The notes under the pieces were generated by a model, which saw only the letters and a program-made list of their open reading frames with translations, was not told the DNA's origin and did no database searches. DNA of 64,000 nucleotides from Usnea hakonensis (Eukaryota > Ascomycota > Lecanoromycetes > Lecanorales > Parmeliaceae): the NCBI GenBank assembly GCA_013423325.1, contig BLJB01000164.1, forward strand, positions 124,001 through 188,000. Reading direction: 5' to 3'. Both the position numbers and the translations under genes were made by a program. Of the stretch, positions 46,457 through 56,652 are shown piece by piece. Within the stretch, counting starts at the first letter, position 1; every line of letters starts with the position of its first letter.

Positions 46457-48703
46457 TCATTTGACCTTGCTCATAATAGTCTCCGGCCCTCGCTCCACAT
46501 ACACCTCGCTCGCTTTAGCTTTCACGCTACTGAGCATACTCCTATCGTAATCATCTCTGGCTCTGAGAGCGCTCTCGACCCAACTCAGCTGCACGTCCCA
46601 GTACTCCCTCTTGAACGCCTCATAAACGGTCGCCACGGCAAATTTGTCCGACTCGAGCATGCGGACGAGGTAGTCCACTACGCGCCATTTGCGCTTAATA
46701 CTTGCAAACTCTGGGTATTTGCCAAAAAAGTCGAAGCAGGTAAGTACGTCGTCTTTGAATTTGTCGGTAAAGGGTTCCCCACGGCGGAATTTGGCGCCCT
46801 TGTTTCGAACGGAGGAGAGGTAGCGCACGAGAAGATCGTCGGCTAGTTCTTCGACCAAAATGTCCAGAAGAGAGCTGTGCAGCACGCCTTGGTAGTCATT
46901 CACATAGTCTTCGAAAGTTGTAATAATCCGCTTCATACCAAACTCTGTGTACCACTTCGCGGTGAAAAATTCAGGTAGTACGGAGCGGAAGTCAATTGTG
47001 AAGATGAGGTTGACGAAAGTGGTGATACAATGGGTACCTAGGTCTACGAATCCATCACGTATGGTTTCGAGTTCAGCATTGGCTTGAGCTGTGTACTTGG
47101 GTGAGACCAGAGGCTCGAAATCGCGTTGAAAGCGGCTTAGGTAGCCCAGTTGGCCGGCCTCAGCGTTGTCGTCGATGCAGGCGATTTGATCGTTGGCAAT
47201 CGCAACCAGCCAGTCTTGGAGGACTTGAAGTCCATCTTGGTCGGCGGTAGGAATTTTGTACTTCGCAGACTGGTCATCGACCATCTTCTGCCAGAGGTTC
47301 TGCCGTGACTTGAGCGCAGTAAACATGGCGTCAATGACACCCTCTGCTACGTCAGCGCGGCCTGAATTACCGGCGACAAGAAGTTGCTCGCGAAGCATGC
47401 GCCACATGTCACCCAAGGTCTTGGTGCGGAAGTAGCCATGCTCATCGTTGTCCAGAGAACCCTCCATGCGCTCTGCGAAGGATTTCTTGTCCGTAGTAGA
47501 CATTCGATCCATCCATTCGTCCACGGATTTCACAATCAGCTGTCGATAGTCTCGTATAAGCTCGATCTCTCTATTGTCGAGGACTGGAAGCTGTAATTCC
47601 TCTTGACTCCAGCCGAGCTTGTTCATCTTCCCATAGTATTTCTCGGTCCACTCGATGATTGCCAGCATATGTGGAGGGGCTAGATTGGGGTCATCAATGC
47701 GCCTGATGAGCCAGTTGTGCATTAAGCTGTGGTATACATCAGTGTAAGTTTTGTATATTTTCCACTTCTTAGGCATCAGCTCTGTCATGCCTTGCTTGAC
47801 GGCTACCAGATCATTGAAGAACCACGCCATAATCTTGGACAACTTGTCTGGATCTTCGAAAAACTTTTCTTCTGCCGAGCCGAAATTTTGTTGTGCGGAG
47901 AGCTCAATGGCTTTCAGGAATTTCTCTTTATAGCCCCGGATTTGCCTGGCGCTGGTATTCATGGATTTGAACCTGGATGCAAGGTCTTTGTAATCTCGTT
48001 GAGCATCTTGCAGTGCCTTGACCTTCTTGTCGCTTTTTTCCTCCTCTTCGATAATGACCGCCAAACGCACTATCATGCTTTTGTTGTCCGTTTGTACCAG
48101 AGGTATCAGGTTCATGCAAGCCTGGCCAATGTGCTCATCAAACCAAGTCACCACATCTTCCAATCTCTCGAAATGATTTTGGAGAGTATTCTCCAGAGAG
48201 ACATCCGATGCTCTTTTGATCTGGTCCATAGCGTCATCACGAATGTCTCGTAGCTGCGTAAGCTCGTAGTGTATGTTGAGAATGTTTGGCTGATTCTCAA
48301 GGTCTTGATCGTCTTCGCTTAGGAGCCTGGCCAACTCATCCAGCCTGCTATCAAACGACTCAATGTTTGCCTTCATTGCCTCGACCTGCGTAAAGTTCCT
48401 GTGGACCTGGGATACCAAATTGATGTTGGGGAAATCGCGGATCATATTCTGAGATTCGGCGCATAGCTTGTCGATCTTCATGAGCTCCTCCTTGATCTGA
48501 TTGACTGTTCTCTGTCCATCTCCGATAGAGGTCATACCAGACTGTGTAATCTCCAGCTGTTCCTTGAGTCCAACCTTTAGCTGTTCGTCTATCGCGGCTT
48601 TCTTACGAATGAACTCGGACTTTAGAAATGGAATCTTATCGAGGTCTTCAGGGTGCCGTAGCAGCTCCGCGAGCTGCACGGTCACCCCTTCAGTGTCAGC
48701 CAT
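46457..48703 (-). CDS. SEC6: Exocyst complex subunit Sec6
   Basis: A single exon of 748 residues from the ATG at 48703 (MADTEGVTVQLAELLRHP). An in-frame ATG at 48718 would add five residues; I prefer the shorter form because fungal Sec6 proteins begin with a similar sequence. The family signature runs through the whole length: PEDLDKIPFLKSEFIRKKAA, the coiled-coil N-terminal region (QRTVNQIKEELMKIDKLC), and the C-terminal helical bundles (LVVRYLSSVRNKG-like segment near residue 645, FFGKYPEFASIKRKW). Sec6 tethers secretory vesicles to the plasma membrane at hyphal tips as part of the octameric exocyst. It is head-to-head with the mitochondrial ribosomal gene. Confidence 0.96.
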   Translation of the reverse strand: MADTEGVTVQLAELLRHPEDLDKIPFLKSEFIRKKAAIDEQLKVGLKEQLEITQSGMTSIGDGQRTVNQIKEELMKIDKLCAESQNMIRDFPNINLVSQVHRNFTQVEAMKANIESFDSRLDELARLLSEDDQDLENQPNILNIHYELTQLRDIRDDAMDQIKRASDVSLENTLQNHFERLEDVVTWFDEHIGQACMNLIPLVQTDNKSMIVRLAVIIEEEEKSDKKVKALQDAQRDYKDLASRFKSMNTSARQIRGYKEKFLKAIELSAQQNFGSAEEKFFEDPDKLSKIMAWFFNDLVAVKQGMTELMPKKWKIYKTYTDVYHSLMHNWLIRRIDDPNLAPPHMLAIIEWTEKYYGKMNKLGWSQEELQLPVLDNREIELIRDYRQLIVKSVDEWMDRMSTTDKKSFAERMEGSLDNDEHGYFRTKTLGDMWRMLREQLLVAGNSGRADVAEGVIDAMFTALKSRQNLWQKMVDDQSAKYKIPTADQDGLQVLQDWLVAIANDQIACIDDNAEAGQLGYLSRFQRDFEPLVSPKYTAQANAELETIRDGFVDLGTHCITTFVNLIFTIDFRSVLPEFFTAKWYTEFGMKRIITTFEDYVNDYQGVLHSSLLDILVEELADDLLVRYLSSVRNKGAKFRRGEPFTDKFKDDVLTCFDFFGKYPEFASIKRKWRVVDYLVRMLESDKFAVATVYEAFKREYWDVQLSWVESALRARDDYDRSMLSSVKAKASEVYVERGPETIMSKVK

Positions 48704-49049
48704 CTGGCCGTCTCTCAAAACTGTGATCGGAGCATGGCCAGCATGCTTAATCCGGACGCGAATAGAGATGGCTGTTTGGCCCAGCCAGAGCTGGATCTAG
48801 GGCTTTTTTAGCTTAGCGCCTTTCTGCGGCCAACTCGAACTTCTTTTCTAAGAGACACGTGAGTACGTCTTTTACCTAAACTCATAAACGCACCAAAGAT
48901 CCTTTCGATAGCAATTTAAACAGTGGGTCTTTTCTACCGATATTTGCCTTGGTCCTAATTGCCTGCGTTTGAGTGATAGATACAATCCAACGATACGCGC
49001 GAGCCCTCGACTTCTCTCCCCCCGCAAATACTGCCGCCTGCTCCAGACA
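48704..49049. promoter_or_regulatory. Shared SEC6/MRPL33 bidirectional promoter
   Basis: Only 346 bases separate the two start codons. A CACGTG palindrome is at 48854-48859, near the middle; in fungi this is the core site of bHLH factors such as Cbf1. Control of both genes from it is inference. Confidence 0.5.
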
Positions 49050-49310
49050 ATGCCCTTCTTCAAAATCACGCTCATACGGTCATCCATTGGCCTGCCTAAA
49101 AAGATACAAGGCGTCCTTAACTCCTTGGGTCTGCGGAAGCGCATGGCGACTGTGTTCAAACCCGTCAATTCGGCGACCGCAGGCCAGATCATGAGGATCA
49201 AAGAACTAGTCGCGGTGTCAGAGGTCGAGGAGGCGTTGACCAATGCTGAGTTGCGGGAAAGTCGGAGACCAGATCCTGGATACTATATTGAGAAGCCAGG
49301 AGTAGATTGA
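49050..49310 (+). CDS. MRPL33: Mitochondrial large-subunit ribosomal protein uL30m (MRPL33-like)
   Basis: A single exon of 86 residues from the ATG at 49050. The sequence MPFFKITLIRSSIGLPKKI starts directly with the L30 fold, and GLRKRMATVFKPV, AGQIMRIKELV and RRPDPGYY follow as in fungal mitochondrial L30 proteins. The frame is open upstream to 48969, but the extra residues show no clear presequence and family members start at this methionine. It is a small structural component of the mitochondrial large ribosomal subunit. Confidence 0.92.
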   Translation: MPFFKITLIRSSIGLPKKIQGVLNSLGLRKRMATVFKPVNSATAGQIMRIKELVAVSEVEEALTNAELRESRRPDPGYYIEKPGVD

Positions 49311-49835
49311 TAGGCATGGATGGTTGAAGGACTTTTGAACGAAACAGTTCCGACTGTACAGTGAAAGTTGGAAAAGCATTGGTGGAGCGGGCTCCAGTTG
49401 AGAATTCTTTAATCTCAAAAGGAGATCAAGGGGAAAGCGGTCTTATAAAGGAGGCCTTTGCTGATGATGTGTGGCGCAAGAGCCAAATTTTGTCGAAGAT
49501 ATAAGGGTGGCTTATGTGACGGCTTCTTTCCGCCGCAGGCTGGTCAAGAGGATGGAATGATATGATGATGCTAAGGGGCAGTGTAAATACTTTACATATC
49601 ATCAAGGTATATGCCATGTGCAGCGATAAGTAAGGTACAGTACTTATCCAATGCTCTCGGGCTTCACCCTCGGGGCTCACCTTTCTTATGACGCCCGAGG
49701 GGCCAATCCAATTAACTTAAATCCGAGAACCTCGGCAATAAATTTCCCCAAACTCGGATCTTTGGTCCAAAGCCTTTATTCATGTCTTCTCTTAGGTCGG
49801 CAGCTTTTATATACCTGCCCTCCTGAGGATCTCGT
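49311..49835. other. Intergenic region between MRPL33 and DPL1
   Basis: It holds the 3' UTR of MRPL33 and the DPL1 promoter. No gene was recognised. Confidence 0.5.
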
Positions 49836-51648
49836 ATGAACAATGGGAAGCTCTCATATGCCTGTGAGTCTTCGGACGACGATATCGACTTCAAAGAACA
49901 TTCCGAAAGGCAATTATCTCCATCTAGGCACCGATATGTAGAAATTCTCTATTCGCATTGTGCATCATGCAGGTACTAATGCCGCACACAGTCTTCGTAA
50001 CCTCATATTCTTCTTCTTTCTGTTAAGATGGACAAGGAAAGCTGTCTTGCAACTCAAAGGCCGTGGGCTCTTCGGGACAGTGGCCGAAGCATATGTCTCA
50101 ATAAGACGGACGCTTTACGGTATATTCCTAAGAAGTCCTGGAGTACGCAGCCAGGTACAAAAGCAAGTTGCAGAAGCAATTACGAAGCTTGAAGGAAAGA
50201 TGGTTCCTCAAGGACCTGGCATAAGTCGATACCTCACGCTACCGAAAGAAGGTTGGACCGAGCAGCAAGTGAAAGCAGAGCTGGAAAAGCTTGGTGAAAT
50301 GGAACATACACGGTGGGAGGATGGTCATGTCAGCGGAGCGGTCTATCATGGTGGGAGTGAATTAACCAAGCTACAATCAGAGGCTTTTGAAAAGTTCAGT
50401 GTTGCAAATCCAATACATCCAGACGTCTTTCCAGGGGTACGAAAGATGGAAGCGGAGATTGTCGCTATGGTTCTTGCCATGTTCAACGCACCAACCGCAG
50501 GAGCTGGCGTCACTACGAGTGGAGGGACAGAGTCAATCTTGATGGCATGCTTGAGCGCAAGGCAGAAGGCGCGCACAGAACGGGGCGTAAATGAGCCTGA
50601 AATGTACGTGCAGCTATGGAGTGTGAACCGCTTTACTGACTGGGGCAGGGTCGTACCAGAGACAGCTCATGCAGCGTTTCGCAAAGCTGGCACGTATTTT
50701 GGCATCAAAGTTCACCTGGTAGCCTGTCCGGCACCAAATTACAGTGTACACATACCCAGTGTTTCTCGTCTGATCAACAGCAATACCATACTTCTCGTTG
50801 GCTCCGCCCCAACTTTCCCTCACGGCATCGTTGATGACATTACATCTCTGTCCCGCCTCGCTCTCCGCAAAAAAGGATCCCTACCCCTCCACGTCGACTG
50901 CTGTTTGGGCTCCTTCCTGATCCCTTTCCTCGCTCGTGCTGGCTTTCCCACTGTTCCTTTTGACTTTACCCTAAAAGGAGTTACGAGCATCTCCTGCGAC
51001 ACTCACAAATACGGCTTTGCGCCAAAAGGGAATTCTGTCCTTCTTTATCGAACCTCGGCACTCCGCACTTACCAGTATTTCGTCTCCGCCGACTGGTCTG
51101 GAGGCGTATACGCCTCACCGAGCATCGCAGGCTCACGTCCCGGAGCTCTCATTGCCACCTGCTGGGCTAGCCTAATGTTTCAAGGCGAAAGCGGCTACAT
51201 CGATAGTTGCCATACGATTGTGGGCGCTGCTAAGAAAATCGAGTGCACCATCCGAGAGCATCCCTCTCTGCGTGACGATCTCAGTGTCATGGGTAAACCA
51301 CTCGTCAGTGTTGTCGCTTTCACGTCAAAGACGCTAAACGTCTACGATCTAGCCGATGGCATGTCAAGTAAGGGATGGCATCTAAATGCCTTACAAAGGC
51401 CACCAGCCATTCATGTTGCCGTCACACTGCCGATTGTTGCAGCCGTGGACAAACTAATTGAAGACATAGTAGCGGTAGTGGAAGAGGAAAAAGAAAAGGA
51501 GAGGGTGAGAATAGTGGAAGGTAAGGGAGCAAAGGGTGGAGCTAAAGGCGATACCGCGGCATTGTACGGTGTCGCTGGAAGTCTTCCGAATCCCAGTGTG
51601 GTCAATAGTCTAGCCGAGGGTTTCTTGGACACGCTGTACAAAGCTTAA
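49836..51648 (+). CDS. DPL1: Sphingosine-1-phosphate lyase (PLP-dependent)
   Basis: Three exons are proposed: 49836-49863, 49973-50603 and 50649-51648, 552 residues. The first exon (MNNGKLSYA, donor GTGAGT) is inferred because the second exon opens without an ATG just after a CATGCAG acceptor. A membrane anchor (LRNLIFFFFLLRW) at about residues 16-28 is followed by the PLP-enzyme core: GVTTSGGTESILMACL, HVDCCLGSF and the Schiff-base lysine in SCDTHKYGF. The second intron (50604-50648, 45 nt) is in frame with no stop; removing it restores EMVVPETAHAAFRKA. The enzyme resides in the ER and cleaves phosphorylated long-chain bases to phosphoethanolamine and a fatty aldehyde, the exit step of sphingolipid breakdown. 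First-exon confidence is moderate. Confidence 0.93.
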
Positions 51649-52523
51649 GGCCGCTGTTTGACCAAGCATGGGCGTGAGGCATGGGCCAAAGGGGCTGTGG
51701 GAGTCGTTGGAAGCAACAAGTATATGCATAGCGTCTACGAGAGCATAATAGCAATCGCATTGATGTGGAAGGCATAGGTAACAGTACGACAGGTCAGGAC
51801 CAAAGCTGACCGGCGTAGGCCGTTCACTGGAGATTTGATCCATCGTCGTACTTTTGTCATCTCAACCAGCTCGCAGGAGGCGGCTGATGGTGGTTGAGTG
51901 AGTGGGGCTTGTCATTCACTGCGTTTGCAAATATTTATTTGAGCGCACAGTACTAATCTCGGCGCCAACGCTCGAGCTCGAGGCTTCTATGAACCGTCCT
52001 TCTCGTCCCGTTCCCGTTCCCCCTACCTATTCTGACCCAAACCGTTCAGGAAATGTACGGCGTGCAAGGTAGCGAAAAACCCATCTCGCACCGACAGCGC
52101 GTAGAAGCCATAATGACCTATCCATACTCGAGGACCGAAATCTCCTTATCCGGTATCGGGAAATGGGAGGAGAAAAATGGACATCTTCCTTGCCCGCGAA
52201 TCCCCTCACCAATCAATCTTAACAAAGGGGATCAAAGCCCCGGAGGTGGGAGGGGAGGGGGGGATTCAATTGTCGATTTCCTTTAGCATAATATCAATTA
52301 CCTTTATTCAATAATGAAAGAAAGGAAAATGGCAACGGAATCCAACAAAGAAAACTCTTGTATCTTTCATTCAAGGGAGAAAGGATGAGAGAAAGGCAGG
52401 CTTGAAAGATACAGGACACAATAGAGAAGACAGCCTTTCCACTCCCCCATGCCTTTCTTCCACGCTCAGAGACCAAGGACATTGACACCATCCCCGTCTA
52501 AACGCACAAAGATTTTGAACATC
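51649..52523. other. Intergenic region downstream of DPL1
   Basis: No gene was recognised. A frame open from 52449 leads into the next gene, but a later ATG is preferred as its start. Confidence 0.4.
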
Positions 52524-53132
52524 ATGGCCCCAGCAGAAGCCGAACGTCCGCCATCCTTTCCTTCGCATATCCCAAAACCCCTTCTCACAATCGTAAAACC
52601 CTTCCCATCACCCAGAAACAACGTTCCCCCTATTTCACATACTTTGCTCCCATTCTCTACAGCAACAATGTGCCAAGGCACCCTCCAAATCGCCTCCTCC
52701 TGCGGCCACCACCACAAATTCCACCCCCTGACCCTCTGCCCCCTCTACTCCCCCACCCTCCACCGCTGCACCGGCACCCTCACCACCCTCCACACCACCA
52801 GCACATCCACCCCCGCCCTCTGCGCCCGCTGCGCGTCCCGCATCGCCGCCAATATTGTAAGAGAGCGCGATCTCGTGATTGCGGAATTGGAAAGGGAGAT
52901 TAGGGCGATTGAGGGACGGTTGGTGTTGGGGGTGGGGGAGTGGAGGAGGGGGTTTGGGTATGTGGCGTGCGTGTTTGAGAGGGCGAGGCTGAGGCGGGCG
53001 GTGAGGGGGTGCTGGGGGGAGAGGGAGAGGGAGTTGGTGGAGTTGAGGAGGGGGTGTGGGGGTGGGGGGTGGGGTCGTGTGAGGGATTTGAGGGAGGATG
53101 GGAGGCGGATGGGTTGGGGGAGTTTGGATTGA
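52524..53132 (+). CDS. Fungal-specific small protein with C/H-rich N-terminal motif and basic helical tail
   Basis: The frame is open from an ATG at 52449; starts at 52524 (MAPAEAERPP) and 52668 (MCQGTLQIAS) are also possible. I list the 202-codon form. The conserved-looking part is MCQGTLQIASSCGHHHKFHPLTLCPLY...CTG...LCARCASRIAANI: a cysteine/histidine pattern (CGHHH, CPLY, CARC) as in a group of short fungal proteins that begin MC and may bind zinc. It is followed by an E/R-rich helix (VRERDLVIAELEREIRAIEGRL) and a glycine/arginine-rich tail. If the family comparison holds, the true start may be 52668. Base composition switches sharply: 52680-52850 is C-rich on the plus strand and 52900-53130 is G-rich. 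Confidence 0.55.
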   Translation: MAPAEAERPPSFPSHIPKPLLTIVKPFPSPRNNVPPISHTLLPFSTATMCQGTLQIASSCGHHHKFHPLTLCPLYSPTLHRCTGTLTTLHTTSTSTPALCARCASRIAANIVRERDLVIAELEREIRAIEGRLVLGVGEWRRGFGYVACVFERARLRRAVRGCWGERERELVELRRGCGGGGWGRVRDLREDGRRMGWGSLD

Positions 53133-54185
53133 CAAGTTTGAGTGGATTTTTTCGACATTTTAGTTTTTCGCAAATAGCTGCACATATGTATCGACTAGCA
53201 GTAAGAGATGAAGTCGCTGGAATATAATATATCTTACCCTTTGCATTTTTGTGTTCTGTTAGCTCAGAATTTACCGTTCGTTCTTGGATCGGCCTGTTCA
53301 TCTTGTTCAGCCTTTCTTTCATCAATCAATAAGTGAGAGCAAATTAAGCCGGGACATTGACGTTATCAAGAAATGATAAAGAGTAAAATATATAGATCCA
53401 TTGGTTTGTGATTCATACATGTCAGTCAGCACTGATGTTGTTATACAGGAATATAATTGAGGGAACATACATGATATGACCGGAGAAGAGCATTCTGCCA
53501 CACATCATGGCCTGCAGCCGTAGTAATAGACACATTTGAGTGGGAGCCATGGGCGCTTGTGCTTTGATCTACCACGGATCCGAAATGAATATTCGGCTTG
53601 GGGCGCCAGTGCTTTGAAGTCTGTTCAGACTTGACATTGATATCCACATATGTTTTGATCTAACACGATCAATGTGGAGAGATGGTCACTGGCATCCTTG
53701 GGCTTCTCACTGACAAATTGAAAACTGTAGACTGGTGCATTCGAAGATGAAGAAAGGGAAGCAAAGGAAACGGCAAAGGGACAAGATTATCACATCGAAC
53801 CGGGGTCAGCAGAACATCTTCATGACCTTTCTTTGGCCTCTGTGAATGTGTGCGCTAATGATATGCGATTATGGTCAGGTCGCGCGAGGAATTTTGCTCC
53901 GACGAGACACTGGGTCGGCGCGCAGTGCCATGCCCTTTTCTAAGGCGGTCAGCTTCATGATCGGCGAACTGTGTTAAGGTATGTCAATTATAGTCGCATC
54001 ATGTTTGAACGATGGGAATCCTACCACCAGGAAAAATCGTAAGGATAGTCCAAGGAGAAAATGATGGACAGTTTTAGGTATTCCAAAGCTCGAATGGTAT
54101 CTTGACAGGTTAGTATGCGTTCCAAAAATACAGAGAGCCGGGGAACTACCATCGAATCGTAAAACTTCGGAGGTTCTCAAGATAT
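53133..54185. other. Intergenic region, no gene recognised
   Basis: It contains the 3' regions of two convergent genes. ORFs at 53441-53647 and 53974-54180 show nothing recognisable. Confidence 0.45.
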
Positions 54186-55650
54186 CTATTCCACCCCATC
54201 ATCTTCCATTTCCTGGGCGACAGTGAGAGACTCTTTCTGCTTTCGAAATGAGAGCTCCCAGAGAGCGAGACCGATAGATTGATGCCTTTTTTTCATAGAA
54301 GCATGTGCTTTTTCCACTTCTTCGAAGACCTTTGAAGGATCGTTCACGATCATCTTCTCTTCCTCTCGGCCATCGGTGAAGCAATTCTTTAGCATAACTC
54401 GCGTCTCGATGCTACCGTTCCAGGATTTCTTTTGTTGCACAGTTGTTGTTTGTGATAGTATAGACGGGCGAAGATTATCGATTTTGTTGTACGTATCTTC
54501 CGCATCTGGATCGTCTCCGTCCGGACAGAGCTGCTCGATTTGCGGGTAGTAGTTATCGTAATATCCGTCATACGTCGACCAAGTGGGGGGCCTGAAGTCT
54601 AGTCGAGGGCCCTTTCTGAAACTCGAGGCTAGGTCCATCTCGGAAAAAATATGACCGTCTCCTGAGGCGTTATCCCGATAAACATCGGCATGCCAGCCAT
54701 CTGCGCTATCGTAAAGTACCGATTTCCATCCCAGCATCGCACCACTCGAGATGAGAGAAGTAATCCAAGGTACTCTTCTCTTGTAGCTGCTAGCTGGTTT
54801 GTTCTGGAGATCTTTAAGGTCACGGATGAGTGATTTGCCCTTTGCGATGACCGTTTCGGCAGACTGTTTCTGCGCTGGCAGTGCTTCATCGTCAATCATT
54901 GCGATAATACCAGTATCTTTTCTTCGAACCGCAATTTCGCGCAACTTCAGTAGTAAGACGACGTAATCCTGATTACGCTGAAGCACTTGATTGACATGAG
55001 AGACCTCGTCGTGGACGCTTTCATTACAGACACGAGAAGCGGTAAGAGCCTCATTTTGTCTACTAACTGCACTGATCATTTTCTTGCCGGACTCAAGCGC
55101 GAGAAGATCTTCGAAACTGTCCCTCCAGTTGAAGTTGGGGTATTGTTCCTCCAGATTGAGGGGCGAGTATGGACTAGCGAGTATGTAGCCTAGGGGCCTA
55201 TAGATAATCGTGTAGAGTAAGTCTATCTTTGAAAGTTATAAAGATCTTCTTGGATGACTTACCACATTCGTGGACTTGCAAAGTAAGTGGAAACTAGCAT
55301 ATACCTAGCATGTCAGATTTAGGTCCTATGCGTGGGTCGTGTTTGTTTACGCTTAGGCTTAGCATACGGTGAAGTTTGGCTCCGTCAAACCATGACAAAT
55401 TCTGAGTCCATCTGTGTCATTCTCAGTCAACATATTGCCGCTGTAAGATGAAAACCCAATCTTATAACATATGAGCTGGGAGAGTTTCCCCTTGCTATCC
55501 ATCTCATAGCCTCAATAAAATATCCCTGAAAGTGGGACAGTATCGAAAGAGTACGTACTCTTCCGCCCAGCATGAGGGAGCCCCACATTTATCACAGTTA
55601 CCTTGGGGCGGTACCCAGCTAGCAGGATCAGAGTCGGAAGTAGATGCCAT
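54186..55650 (-). CDS. Fungal-specific unknown protein with N-terminal CxxC motif
   Basis: Four exons on the minus strand (55650-55559, 55440-55368, 55304-55263, 55226-54186) give 415 residues. The start MASTSDSDPASWVPPQGNCDKCGAPSCW carries a CxxC...C motif, then ENDTDGLRICHG and a segment LLYTIIYRPLGYILASPY. The long last exon starts with PNFNWRDSFEDLLALE and a helical region (NQVLQRNQDYVVLLLKLREIAVRRKD). Tyr/Asp-rich (YDGYYDNYYPQIEQLCPDG) and helical segments follow, ending QEMEDDGVE. The upstream exons are inferred: they are short, phases agree, and the model removes the in-frame stop before 55227. The third intron would be only 36 nt, unusually short. The family is not recognised; helices of this kind also precede NACHT or ankyrin proteins, but no such domain follows. 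Confidence 0.65.
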
Positions 55651-56652
55651 AGTCAAGATCAGTGCATGTAAAGGATCAGTCGGCGTTGTTTCCGAAAGTA
55701 CTTTATGCTTCCATGCTAAGAATGCAATTATTGTATTGATGTATGAGTGTAAAGTAAAGTAACATCATTGTGATTACTGGGAGTGGTAAAGATGAAAGAT
55801 GAATCTATTTCAAGTATGTAAAAGCAATCAAGACGAGTTTGTCCACCTCCCACGTGTAATAGATCGGACGGCAAATCAATCTTCGGCATCTCCCGGCGCT
55901 TTACCATTATGGGTATGGAAGCAGATAGATGTCGGAATAGCAAGTCTGCTACTTGTACCTTAGTCGAGCACGGGAAGAAAATAGAAAAAAAGGAAAAGGG
56001 GTTCCAATTAAATTTCTGGAGCTCTTGGTTGAATATAAAAACCTCGGGAGTGTGACGGCAACTTCACAATTATTGATACCCGTAGCCTTGTTCCCTGCTT
56101 ACGGACATCTGCATGGCAAAAAAAGTTCAAGGATTATTTACCGCTTGACCAACAGACCTTTTCTGCGGAAACTATGAGCTGTAGCTCTCATCCGAAAAAG
56201 ATCTAAGACCGACGACCGTAGCTGTGCCATTGCAGAATCATTGGATAAAACTTGCAATTCTCCAAAATCAATACGATAACGCTTCTGATATGCAACATCA
56301 GCACTAGAGCAACCAAGTTTTGACTCAGCTTGGCATTTTGACTCTGTAGTCAGGAGAATTGTCATGACTTGAAGCGCTTTAAAGGCTTTAGAGTCATCAA
56401 TCTACAAAGTTCATTAGACACGATCTGTCCAGTATTTCAGGGCACACTGAATGTCGAAGCTTCGCCTCCTGTTCCAGGAGTGCCTTTTTCTGCGAAAGGC
56501 GAGGAATCCAAGGTAGAGGCATGCTTGATGAGGAGGTCCGAGAACTTCAACGTACCTTGACCGCTCTAGATCTTGCTTGGGACACCCCGGGTATGTTCCA
56601 TCATGCTCCGTTGCGGAGTCTCTCTGCTTTAAAGCTTATGTGTTGGCGAAAC
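55651..56652. other. Intergenic region, no gene recognised
   Basis: Promoter side of the preceding minus-strand gene and 3' side of the next one. ORFs at 55953-56177 and 56521-57012 are not supported; the latter is antisense to the next gene. Confidence 0.45.

Noticed and set aside
52635..53325. Antisense ORFs rich in proline and histidine
   Set aside because: They reflect the C-rich/G-rich bias of the plus-strand gene and have repetitive PPP/HPP composition without domains.
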